Part shown: piece by piece, positions 1 through 5,200 of the stretch | Position numbering within the stretch: the first letter of the stretch is position 1 | Layout: each line of letters begins with the position of its first letter | Origin: Oscillospiraceae bacterium | Lineage (GTDB): Bacteria; Bacillota; Clostridia; Oscillospirales; Ruminococcaceae | NCBI GenBank assembly: GCA_016296485.1 | Contig: JAEDJF010000081.1 | Location: 1-6,545, forward strand | Reading direction: 5' to 3' | Length of the DNA: 6,545 bases | Position numbers and translations under genes: made by a program | The notes under the pieces: model-generated | The model's database searches: none | What the model saw: the letters and a program-made list of their open reading frames with translations, nothing else | Told to the model about the DNA's origin: nothing

Positions 1-43
1 CGCTGAAACCCGCATAAACACTGGCTTTTTTAAGCAACTCGAT

Positions 44-1024
44 TTATTCCCACTCAATAGTCCCAGTGGGCTTCGGGGTGAGGTCGTAGAGCACGCGGTT
101 CACGCCGGGGACTTCGTGGACTATGCGGTCGGTGATGTGCTCAAGGAGCTCAAAGGGAACGTTCTCAACGGTGGCGGTCATGGCGTCGGTGGTGTTGACG
201 GCGCGGATGATGACCGGGTAGGCTTCGGTGCGTTTTCCGTCGGAAACGCCGACGGAGCGGAAGTCGGGAATGGCGGTGAAATACTGCCAGACCTTGCCCT
301 CAAGACCGTTTTTGGCGAACTCCTCGCGGAGAATCGCGTCGGATTCGCGGACGCATTCAAGACGGTCGCGGGTGATTGCGCCGAGGCAGCGCACGCCGAG
401 GCCGGGACCCGGGAAGGGCTGACGATAGACCATATTGTCCGGAAGACCGAGGGCTTTGCCCACTACGCGGACTTCGTCTTTGAAGAGAAGTTTAAGGGGC
501 TCGACGAGCTCGAATTGGAGGTCCTCGGGAAGTCCGCCCACGTTGTGGTGAGCCTTGACGCCGTCGCTCTCAAGAATGTCGGGATAGATGGTGCCCTGGG
601 CGAGGAACTCGACGCCCTCGAGCTTGCGAGCTTCCTCCTCGAAAACGCGGATGAACTCGGCGCCGATGATTTTGCGCTTTTTCTCCGGCTCGGCAACGCC
701 GGCGAGTTTGTCAAGGAAACGGTCTACGGCGTCAACGTAAACGAGGTTTGCGTTCATCTGGTTGCGGAAAACCTCCACCACCTGTTCGGGCTCGCCCTTG
801 CGGAGAAGTCCGTGGTTCACGTGGACGCAGACAAGCTGCTGCCCGACGGCTTTGATAAGAAGGGCGGCGACGACGGAGGAGTCAACTCCGCCGGAAAGAG
901 CAAGAAGGACCTTTTTGTCCCCGATCTGGGCGCGAAGCTTCTTTACCTGTTCCTCAATGAAAGCCTCGGCAAGAGCCGGGGTGGTGATGCGCTCCATATT
1001 TTCGGGGCGTTTATCGCTTTGCAT
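44..1024 (-). CDS. GMP synthase-like protein, ATP-pyrophosphatase plus dimerisation domains only (no GATase domain)
   Basis: This 326-residue protein is homologous to the C-terminal two thirds of GuaA, which adenylates XMP and aminates it to GMP in the cytosol. After a ~35-residue N-terminal helix-rich leader comes the PP-loop SGGVDS (residues 44-49), then KRKIIG (116-121), QGTIYPD (143-149), HHNVGGLPED (159-168), FKDEVR (181-186), RQPFPGPGLGVRCLG (201-215) and the C-terminal KPTGTIEWE. The amidotransferase domain (about 190 residues in bacterial GuaA) is absent, as in the B subunit of archaeal split GMP synthases. The start is the ATG at 1024 because GGGAGGA (1031-1037) lies 6 bases upstream; the longer frame to 1072 lacks such a site. 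Compared with the full GuaA at 3486-5012 it has NHGLLR instead of DTGLMR after the second strand, and 5 fewer residues before HHNVGG. No GATase gene is adjacent. Amine source and exact substrate are unknown; the fold assignment is very secure, GMP synthesis is likely. Confidence 0.9.
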   Translation of the reverse strand: MQSDKRPENMERITTPALAEAFIEEQVKKLRAQIGDKKVLLALSGGVDSSVVAALLIKAVGQQLVCVHVNHGLLRKGEPEQVVEVFRNQMNANLVYVDAVDRFLDKLAGVAEPEKKRKIIGAEFIRVFEEEARKLEGVEFLAQGTIYPDILESDGVKAHHNVGGLPEDLQFELVEPLKLLFKDEVRVVGKALGLPDNMVYRQPFPGPGLGVRCLGAITRDRLECVRESDAILREEFAKNGLEGKVWQYFTAIPDFRSVGVSDGKRTEAYPVIIRAVNTTDAMTATVENVPFELLEHITDRIVHEVPGVNRVLYDLTPKPTGTIEWE

Positions 1025-1089
1025 AAATATTCCTCCCGGTTGAAAAATGTATGAAATGATATAAAACGACAAATTAGTACATTATGGAT

Positions 1090-1118
1090 ATTATAGCCGA
1101 AAGATACCGGTTTCGCAA
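1090..1118 (-). promoter_or_regulatory. Sigma-A-type promoter of the GATase-less GMP synthase gene
   Basis: Reading the minus strand, a -35 box TTGCGA (1118-1113) is followed after 17 bases by a perfect -10 box TATAAT (1095-1090). The predicted transcript start is near 1083, giving a leader of about 59 bases, too short for a purine riboswitch. The promoter sits just after the stop of the preceding same-strand gene (1126), so this gene can be expressed separately from the upstream operon. The -35 box matches only 4 of 6 consensus bases. Confidence 0.65.
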
Positions 1119-1125
1119 GAGCTTA

Positions 1126-1650
1126 TCAGCAGTTCCAGTTTATTTTTGCGGGGTTTTTCTCGTTTTTGACCGCCGCGGCTTCAAGGGAGGAAAGGGCGCG
1201 GCGAAGCTCCTTCGTTCCGAGCTCGTCATAAATCTCCGGGCTTTCAAGAAGCCCCGCGGCGGAGTACGCGGCGGCAGCCGCCCCGTAAAGGAGAAAGCCG
1301 AAGGCGTTCGTCGGCGTCTGGACTGCGGCTAAAGCCGTGGCGACGGCTCTTGCCGCCGCCCTTGCGGGCTCCGCCTCGGTTTGGGCGGCTGTCTCCCGCG
1401 CCGCTTTGAGAGCGGGCTTTATCTCGGCGAGCTTCGCTTCGCCGACGAAAAATTTTCCGCAAAGTTCCGCCGCTTCCCGAAGGCGGCGGTCCTCCGGAAA
1501 GGCGGCTTCGTATATCGGAAGGTAGTTTTCCGTTGCGTAGCCGAGAGCCCATTTCCCGAGGGTTTCCTTGCTCTGGGTTTCGATAAGGCGCATCAGCGCC
1601 GTACATTCCGGGGAGTAAATGTCCCCGAGCATTCTTCTTAATTTGGGCAC
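1126..1650 (-). CDS. Alanine-rich protein resembling 'putative immunity protein' family
   Basis: A 174-residue soluble protein, third in the minus-strand operon. It reads as mostly helical: a polar N-terminus, then WALGYATENYLPIYEAAFPEDRRLREAAE (residues 34-62, split here only for reference), and a second part rich in alanine with ARAVATALAAV (100-110) and FLLYGAAAAAYSAAG (119-133). The pattern of a WAL..A...LP.+E..+PED.R.REA block followed by Ala-rich helices with an ARA.....A.A core resembles, from memory, proteins annotated 'putative immunity protein' that occur in many bacteria; no toxin gene is visible nearby, so an immunity role is not supported here. The start is GTG at 1650, because GGAGGT lies exactly 6 bases upstream, whereas the internal ATG at codon 7 has no comparable site. 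It begins 21 bases after the preceding gene's stop, so co-transcription is very likely. The function is unknown. Confidence 0.75.
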   Translation of the reverse strand: MPKLRRMLGDIYSPECTALMRLIETQSKETLGKWALGYATENYLPIYEAAFPEDRRLREAAELCGKFFVGEAKLAEIKPALKAARETAAQTEAEPARAAARAVATALAAVQTPTNAFGFLLYGAAAAAYSAAGLLESPEIYDELGTKELRRALSSLEAAAVKNEKNPAKINWNC

Positions 1651-1656
1651 GGTAAG

Positions 1657-1662
1657 ACCTCC
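1657..1662 (-). promoter_or_regulatory. Ribosome binding site fixing a GTG start
   Basis: GGAGGT on the minus strand, 6 bases before the GTG at 1650-1648. It decides in favour of the GTG over the in-frame ATG six codons later. Confidence 0.75.
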
Positions 1663-1671
1663 GTTTTCCCG

Positions 1672-1845
1672 CTATATTCTTTCGATGGATCTTCCGGCAA
1701 GGTCGCCAAGAACTATGCCCACGGGTCCGAGAAAGACGGAAAGAAGGTTTTCGGTAAAATAGAGAATAATCCCCACGGCAAGAGCGCCCAGAAGCGCTCC
1801 GGCGACTATTCCGAGGGATTCAAAATTTTTGTTTTTGACGTACAT
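1672..1845 (-). CDS. Small membrane protein, 57 residues
   Basis: I do not recognise a family. The short basic N-terminus (MYVKNKNFES) is followed by a strongly hydrophobic glycine/alanine-rich stretch at residues 11-30 that would span a membrane, then TEN, then a second hydrophobic stretch at about 34-49 (LLSVFLGPVGIVLGDL) ending in the charged tail GRSIERI. One or two membrane passes are plausible; the glycine spacing (G12, G16, G20, G25 and G40, G43, G47) suggests helix packing. The start is the ATG at 1845, because GAGGTG lies 6 bases upstream; a GTG three codons earlier (1854) overlaps that same site and cannot use it. It lies 29 bases after the DUF1836 gene and 21 bases before the next gene, so it is the middle gene of an operon. 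It may be a membrane partner or regulator of its neighbours, but nothing in the sequence shows this. Confidence 0.75.
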   Translation of the reverse strand: MYVKNKNFESLGIVAGALLGALAVGIILYFTENLLSVFLGPVGIVLGDLAGRSIERI

Positions 1846-1851
1846 AGGGAT

Positions 1852-1857
1852 CACCTC
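1852..1857 (-). promoter_or_regulatory. Ribosome binding site fixing the start of the 57-residue membrane protein
   Basis: GAGGTG on the minus strand, 6 bases before the ATG at 1845-1843. An upstream in-frame GTG (1854-1852) is part of this site and is therefore not the start. Confidence 0.7.
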
Positions 1858-1874
1858 GCAAAATTATTTTCCGC

Positions 1875-2414
1875 TCAGGAATTTTCGGGTAAAGAGAGTT
1901 CTTTTTCGCGCCGCAGAGCCGCAAGGTGCTTTTCAAGATAGACCTTGTGCGCGACGGTGATTATGGCGCTGCGCAAGAGCTCCTTGGTCTGGGAATTGTC
2001 CTCGCCGACGGTTTCAAGCTCCGGCTTTATTCCGAAAACGTAGCCGAGGACGTTTTCAAGCTCGGAGCAGAAATAGTCGTAGGCAACCTGGGGCGGATAG
2101 GAATTTTTCTGCAAGTCGAAGAGGAGCCTTATGTCCTCCATCGACAGTACGCTTTTCGCCACGGCGATGAAAATGAGATAGGCAATCTGTTCCCGGTAGT
2201 ACTGCTTTTTGACCGGGTTCGCCACGAGCTTCTTTTTGACGTAGTTGCTTATCATCGAGCCGGTGAGCGAAAAATTCCCCAGGGGAGCGAGATACTCGGA
2301 AACGTATTTCACCACCTGCTCAAGGTAAAGCCCCACATTCGGGATTTCACAGTACCTCGGGAGGGAAAAATCCTTTATTGAAAGGGCGATTTCGTCCCTT
2401 GTTTTCTGGTTCAT
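1875..2414 (-). CDS. DUF1836 family protein, probable helix-turn-helix DNA-binding regulator
   Basis: A 179-residue protein that I recognise as DUF1836, a Firmicutes family with a MerR-like helix-turn-helix fold and few characterised members. Family hallmarks seen are LPRYCEIPNVGLYLEQVVKY (residues 18-37), the putative DNA-reading part SMISNYVKKKLV (53-64), KKQYYREQIAYL (69-80) and IAVAKSVLSMEDI (83-95). The second half (96-179) is helical with a charged end and could serve dimerisation. The ATG at 2414 is preceded by GAGGAAG (2428-2422) at 7 bases. It is the first gene of a three-gene minus-strand operon (small membrane protein 29 bases on, then the immunity-like protein) and is divergent from degV. 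The shared intergenic region has two matching palindromes, so the simplest reading is a local transcription factor acting on degV and perhaps on itself. The DNA-binding role and target are inference; the family call is firm. Confidence 0.88.
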   Translation of the reverse strand: MNQKTRDEIALSIKDFSLPRYCEIPNVGLYLEQVVKYVSEYLAPLGNFSLTGSMISNYVKKKLVANPVKKQYYREQIAYLIFIAVAKSVLSMEDIRLLFDLQKNSYPPQVAYDYFCSELENVLGYVFGIKPELETVGEDNSQTKELLRSAIITVAHKVYLEKHLAALRREKELSLPENS

Positions 2415-2434
2415 AGAATCACTTCCTCAAAGAA

Positions 2435-2463
2435 ATTTTAGCATTTTTCCAAAATGAAGTCAA
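2435..2463 (-). promoter_or_regulatory. Promoter of the DUF1836 operon
   Basis: On the minus strand TTGACT (2463-2458), a 17-base spacer and TAAAAT (2440-2435), each 5 of 6 to the sigma-A consensus. The predicted start is near 2428, so the leader is only about 14 bases and begins at the ribosome binding site itself. The -35 box lies 14 bases from the first palindrome (2478-2494), close enough for a bound protein to affect it. Confidence 0.75.
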
Positions 2464-2477
2464 CAAAAACCCGTAAT

Positions 2478-2494
2478 GAGTTTTTAAAAAACTC
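2478..2494. promoter_or_regulatory. Perfect palindrome, candidate operator O1
   Basis: GAGTTTTTAAAAAACTC: 8-base arms around a central A (2486). It abuts the degV -35 box (2495) and lies just upstream of the -35 box of the divergent DUF1836 operon. It shares the 13-base core GTTTTTAAAAAAC with a second palindrome at 2532-2552, with centres 56 bases apart. Binding by a dimeric regulator is inferred; the divergent DUF1836 protein is the nearest candidate. Confidence 0.65.
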
Positions 2495-2523
2495 TTGACG
2501 GAAGAAGTTTTCGGTAGTATGAT
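2495..2523 (+). promoter_or_regulatory. Promoter of degV
   Basis: TTGACG (2495-2500), a 17-base spacer and TATGAT (2518-2523), each 5 of 6 to the sigma-A consensus. The start is predicted near 2530, giving a leader of about 54 bases. One palindrome touches the -35 box and the other covers roughly the start site to +22, a layout typical of repression. Confidence 0.8.
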
Positions 2524-2531
2524 AACCTTAC

Positions 2532-2552
2532 ATCGGTTTTTAAAAAACCGAT
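2532..2552. promoter_or_regulatory. Perfect palindrome, candidate operator O2 (or 5' mRNA hairpin)
   Basis: Arms ATCGGTTTTT and AAAAACCGAT around a central A (2542), so 10 perfect base pairs per arm. The core GTTTTTAAAAAAC is identical to that of the palindrome at 2478-2494, while the flanking bases differ but are symmetric in each copy. Preserved symmetry with changed flanks favours DNA sites bound by a dimer. The transcript of this segment could also fold into a stem at the 5' end of the degV mRNA. Confidence 0.65.
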
Positions 2553-2583
2553 AGCAAGATTTTTAAAGGAAGGTAAATACCCT

Positions 2584-3420
2584 ATGAAATTCAGGATAGT
2601 TTCCGATTCCTCGTCGAACGTTTTCTCGCTTCCGGGTGTGGACTACGCCCACGTTCCGCTCAAAATAATAACCGCGAAAACGGAGTACGTTGACAAGCCC
2701 GGGCTTGATATAGAAAAAATGGTGACCGAAATAAAGAACACGAAGAGCAAATCAAGTACCTCCTGTCCCAACGTGGAGGAGTGGCTTGCCGCCTTCGGCG
2801 GCGCCGACCGGGTTTTCGCCGTAACCATTACGAGCAAGCTCTCCGGGAGCTGCGCGGCGGCGACGGAAGCGGCGGCGCAGTACGAGGCGGAAAACCCCGG
2901 CGCCTGTGTTTTCGTCATCGACTCCCTTTCCACCGGACCGGAGATGCGCTTGATTATGGAAAAAATCCGTGAACACCTTGATTTCGGTCACAGCTTTGAG
3001 CACATAAAAGAGTCGATACGGGAGTACCAGCAGCACACGAAACTGCTTTTCTGCCTTGAGTCGCTGACAAACCTTGCCCGAAACGGAAGGGTGAACCCCG
3101 CCGTTGCGAAAATTGCCGGCGTTCTCGGAATACGGGTCGTCGGCGCGGCGAACGAGGGCGTGCTCCAGCCGTTACATAAATGCCGGGGCGAAGCGAAAGC
3201 CCTCGACACGATTTTCAGCGAGATGAAAGCCCGGGGCTTTTCCGGCGGAAAGGTGAGCATTTCCCATTGCTTCAACCCCGAAGCTGCCGAGAGCCTTAAA
3301 AAGAAAATTCTTTCTGCTTTCCCGAAATGCCGGGTCCGAATCGAGCCCTGCGCCGCCCTCTGCAGCTTTTACGCGGAGCGCGGCGGTCTTATCATCGGCT
3401 TCGAGGACGCCTTGGCTTAA
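2584..3420 (+). CDS. DegV family protein, probable lipid/fatty-acid-binding protein
   Basis: A 278-residue cytosolic protein of the usual DegV length. DegV proteins bind a fatty acid; some (FakB) present it to the kinase FakA, making acyl-phosphate for lipid synthesis. Family motifs: RIVSDSSSN (residues 4-12), TSCPNVEEW (59-67) where the Thr-Ser pair normally holds the carboxylate, TITSKLSGS (81-89), FVIDSLSTGPE (110-120), LESLTNLARNGRV (158-170) with the following LGIRVV, and an arginine in HKCRGEA (198-204). The late His-x-GPG-type segment of FakB proteins is not present; in its place is CAALCSFYAERGGLIIGFE (257-275). Hence a ligand-binding variant is likely, and fatty-acid-kinase partnership is unproven. 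AGGAAGG (2567-2573) lies 10 bases before the ATG. No fakA-like gene is in view. The gene is monocistronic, ended by a strong terminator, and divergent from the DUF1836 operon, with two palindromes at its promoter implying dedicated control. Confidence 0.9.
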   Translation: MKFRIVSDSSSNVFSLPGVDYAHVPLKIITAKTEYVDKPGLDIEKMVTEIKNTKSKSSTSCPNVEEWLAAFGGADRVFAVTITSKLSGSCAAATEAAAQYEAENPGACVFVIDSLSTGPEMRLIMEKIREHLDFGHSFEHIKESIREYQQHTKLLFCLESLTNLARNGRVNPAVAKIAGVLGIRVVGAANEGVLQPLHKCRGEAKALDTIFSEMKARGFSGGKVSISHCFNPEAAESLKKKILSAFPKCRVRIEPCAALCSFYAERGGLIIGFEDALA

Positions 3421-3442
3421 CTACATATAGGCGCAAGAAGAC

Positions 3443-3480
3443 AGCCCCCGCCGGGTTCCCGGCGGGGGCTGCTGCTTTTT
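3443..3480 (+). terminator. Rho-independent terminator of degV, possibly also used by guaA
   Basis: A perfect 13-base inverted repeat (AGCCCCCGCCGGG at 3443-3455 and its complement at 3458-3470) with a minimal 2-base centre, followed by GCTGC and a T-run (3476-3480, then ATATTTTATT). The T-run is on the plus strand, so it serves degV, whose stop is 23 bases upstream. Converging guaA ends at 3486; on its strand the hairpin is followed by only a mixed T-rich stretch (GTCTTCTTG), so it would be weaker in that direction. Confidence 0.92.
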
Positions 3481-3485
3481 ATATT

Positions 3486-5012
3486 TTATTCCCATTCTAT
3501 CGTTGCCGGGGGCTTTCCGGTGATGTCATAGACGACGCGGTTGACTCCCTTGACCTCGTTGGTGATGCGGCGGGAGGCTTCGGCGAGAACCGGGTGGGGA
3601 ACGGGGGCATACTCCGCCGTCATAAAGTCGGAGGTCACCACCGCCCGAAGCGCCACGGTGTAGTCATAGGTGCGGAAGTCGCCCATGACGCCGACGGAGC
3701 GCATATCCGTGAGCACGGCGAAATACTGGTCGGCGCGGACTTTGTTTTTCTCGAGCTCCTCGCGCCAGATGGCGTCGGCGTCCCGGAGAAGGTCGAGCTT
3801 CTCTTTGGTTATTTCGCCGATGCAGCGAACCCCGAGCCCGGGACCCGGGAAGGGCTGGCGGTTTGTGATGTAGTCCGGAAGCCCGAGCTTTTTGCCCGTG
3901 GCGCGGACTTCGTCTTTAAAGAGGGAGCGAAGGGGCTCAACGAGCCCGACAAAGCGAATATCCTCCGGAAGCCCGCCCACGTTGTGGTGGCTCTTGATGG
4001 TGGCGGAGCCCTTGGTGCCGGACTCCACTACGTCCGGATAAATAGTGCCCTGGACAAGGAATTTCGCGTCGCCGTATTTTGCCGCCTCCTCGTCAAATAC
4101 GTCAACGAAGAGCTTTCCGATTATCTTGCGCTTCTGCTCCGGCTCGGAAACGCCTTTGAGGGCGGAAAGAAAGCGCTCCTCGGCGTTGACCCGGACGAAG
4201 GTGAGCTCCCGCCCGCTGAAGGCGGCTTCGACCTCGTCGCCCTCGTTTTTGCGCATAAGCCCGGTGTCAACGAAGATGCAGATAGCCTGTCCGGGAATCG
4301 CCTTCGCAAGAAGGGCGGCGCAGACGGCGGAGTCAACTCCGCCGGAGAGACCGAGAATTACCTTTTCGTTTCCGACCTGCTCCCGGACCGCCTTGACCTG
4401 CGATTCGATGAAGTCGTCCATATTGTAGTCGCCGGCGGCGCGGCAGTAGTTATAAAGGAAGTTTTTGAGCATGGCAGAGCCGTGCTCAGTGGCATTGACC
4501 TCCGGGTGGAACTGGGTTCCGACGAAGCCCTTTTCCTCGTTTACGATGGCGGCGAAGGGGCAGTCCTCGGTGCTCGCCGCGACGGAAAAGCCTTCGGGCA
4601 TTTCGACAATGCGGTCGGTGTGGCTCATGAGCACCACCTGGTCTTTTTCGAGACCCTCAAAGAGAGCAAAGCGGTTATCAACGGTGACTTTCGTCTGTCC
4701 GTATTCGCTGGTGCCGCAGGCTTCGACCCGTCCGCCGAGCATATGGGTCATAAGCTGAGCACCGTAGCAGATTCCGAGCACGGGCACGCCGAGCTCAAAA
4801 ATTTCCGGGTCGCAGCGGAGGGTTTCATCGGCATAGACGCTGTTGGGACCGCCGGTGAATATAATACCTATCGGGGCGATTTCGCGGATTTCGTCGGCGG
4901 TGATACTGCAGGGCTTTATCTCGGAATACACTCCGAACTCCCGGATGCGTCTTGCGATAAGCTCCCGGTACTGACCGCCGAAATCGAGGATAAGAACAGT
5001 CTCGTTTTTCAT
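3486..5012 (-). CDS. guaA: GMP synthase (glutamine-hydrolysing), full length
   Basis: A 508-residue protein, normal length for bacterial GuaA, catalysing XMP + ATP + glutamine to GMP in the last step of guanine nucleotide synthesis. Residues 1-190 are the class I glutamine amidotransferase: LDFGGQY (9-15), nucleophile Cys82 in GICYG, and His169/Glu171 in TQFHPEV. Residues 200-385 are the ATP-pyrophosphatase with SGGVDS (223-228), KRKIIGK (294-300), QGTIYPD (321-327) and HHNVGGLPED (342-351). The dimerisation/XMP-binding domain follows, with RQPFPGPGLGVRCIGE (385-400), MRSVGVMGD (437-445) and the C-terminal KPPATIEWE. All catalytic residues looked for are present. The start is the ATG at 5012, with GGAGG (5022-5018) 5 bases upstream; the frame extends to 5069 but without a site. 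It is monocistronic, divergent from glutamine synthetase, and is the only member of the window's GMP synthase pair able to hydrolyse glutamine itself. Confidence 0.98.
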   Translation of the reverse strand: MKNETVLILDFGGQYRELIARRIREFGVYSEIKPCSITADEIREIAPIGIIFTGGPNSVYADETLRCDPEIFELGVPVLGICYGAQLMTHMLGGRVEACGTSEYGQTKVTVDNRFALFEGLEKDQVVLMSHTDRIVEMPEGFSVAASTEDCPFAAIVNEEKGFVGTQFHPEVNATEHGSAMLKNFLYNYCRAAGDYNMDDFIESQVKAVREQVGNEKVILGLSGGVDSAVCAALLAKAIPGQAICIFVDTGLMRKNEGDEVEAAFSGRELTFVRVNAEERFLSALKGVSEPEQKRKIIGKLFVDVFDEEAAKYGDAKFLVQGTIYPDVVESGTKGSATIKSHHNVGGLPEDIRFVGLVEPLRSLFKDEVRATGKKLGLPDYITNRQPFPGPGLGVRCIGEITKEKLDLLRDADAIWREELEKNKVRADQYFAVLTDMRSVGVMGDFRTYDYTVALRAVVTSDFMTAEYAPVPHPVLAEASRRITNEVKGVNRVVYDITGKPPATIEWE

Positions 5013-5055
5013 TTTTTCCTCCGAAGCAAAAGATAGGATTTTTAAAATACAGCTA

Positions 5056-5085
5056 ATTATAAAACTCACTTTCAGGGCTTGTCAA
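5056..5085 (-). promoter_or_regulatory. Promoter of guaA
   Basis: On the minus strand, perfect TTGACA (5085-5080), an 18-base spacer and perfect TATAAT (5061-5056). The predicted start is near 5049, leaving a leader of about 36 bases, so there is no room for a purine riboswitch or attenuator; any control would act at the DNA. This is the strongest-looking promoter in the window. Confidence 0.88.
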
Positions 5086-5144
5086 CAAGGTGAAAAAATT
5101 TTTTTGTTGTTATTTTGCATAAAATTTTGGTCCTTTTGTTGACA
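5080..5144. repeat. Inverted repeat joining the guaA and glutamine synthetase promoters
   Basis: TGTCAACAA (5080-5088) and TTGTTGACA (5136-5144) are exact 9-base inverted copies; each contains the -35 box of the gene on its own side. The 47 bases between them are very A/T-rich with A- and T-tracts (for example 5094-5106), which could bend DNA or act as an upstream element for both promoters. The symmetry may simply reflect two consensus -35 boxes preceded by TTG, or may be a shared operator. I found no TGTNA-N7-TNACA GlnR/TnrA-type box. Confidence 0.5.
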
Positions 5145-5167
5145 TCAAACCTGTCGGCTGATAGTAT
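5139..5167 (+). promoter_or_regulatory. Promoter of the type III glutamine synthetase gene
   Basis: Perfect TTGACA (5139-5144), a 17-base spacer and TAGTAT (5162-5167, 4 of 6 to consensus). The predicted start near 5174 gives a leader of about 27 bases, too short for a regulatory RNA such as an antitermination hairpin. Confidence 0.75.
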
Positions 5168-5200
5168 ATTAATGTATTTTATAGAAAGAGGTGTTATTGT

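Noticed and set aside
1..43. Possible terminator after the short GMP synthase gene (GCTTAAAAAAGC on the minus strand)
   Set aside because: The stem has only 4 base pairs and no following T-run, so it does not qualify; the true terminator is probably beyond the window edge.
404..421. An 18-base exact match to 3840-3857 that could look like a direct repeat
   Set aside because: It encodes the conserved QPFPGPG motif in both GMP synthase paralogues, so homology explains it.
116..1054. A 312-codon open frame on the plus strand, antisense to the short GMP synthase gene
   Set aside because: It resembles the antisense frame of guaA only because the two sense genes are homologous (for example both read GTREGL opposite the PFPGPG motif). 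No ribosome site or independent coding evidence.
1025..1083. A purine riboswitch before either GMP synthase gene
   Set aside because: Predicted leaders are about 59 and 36 bases, too short for the aptamer plus expression platform, and no typical conserved core is visible.
3327..5036. A 569-codon open frame on the plus strand, antisense to guaA
   Set aside because: It lies opposite a fully convincing guaA, has no ribosome binding site at its start, begins inside degV in another frame and has no recognisable motif. Long antisense frames are a by-product of GC-rich codon use.
5080..5200. GlnR/TnrA operator or other nitrogen-regulation box upstream of glutamine synthetase
   Set aside because: No TGTNA-N7-TNACA arrangement was found in the spacer by eye.
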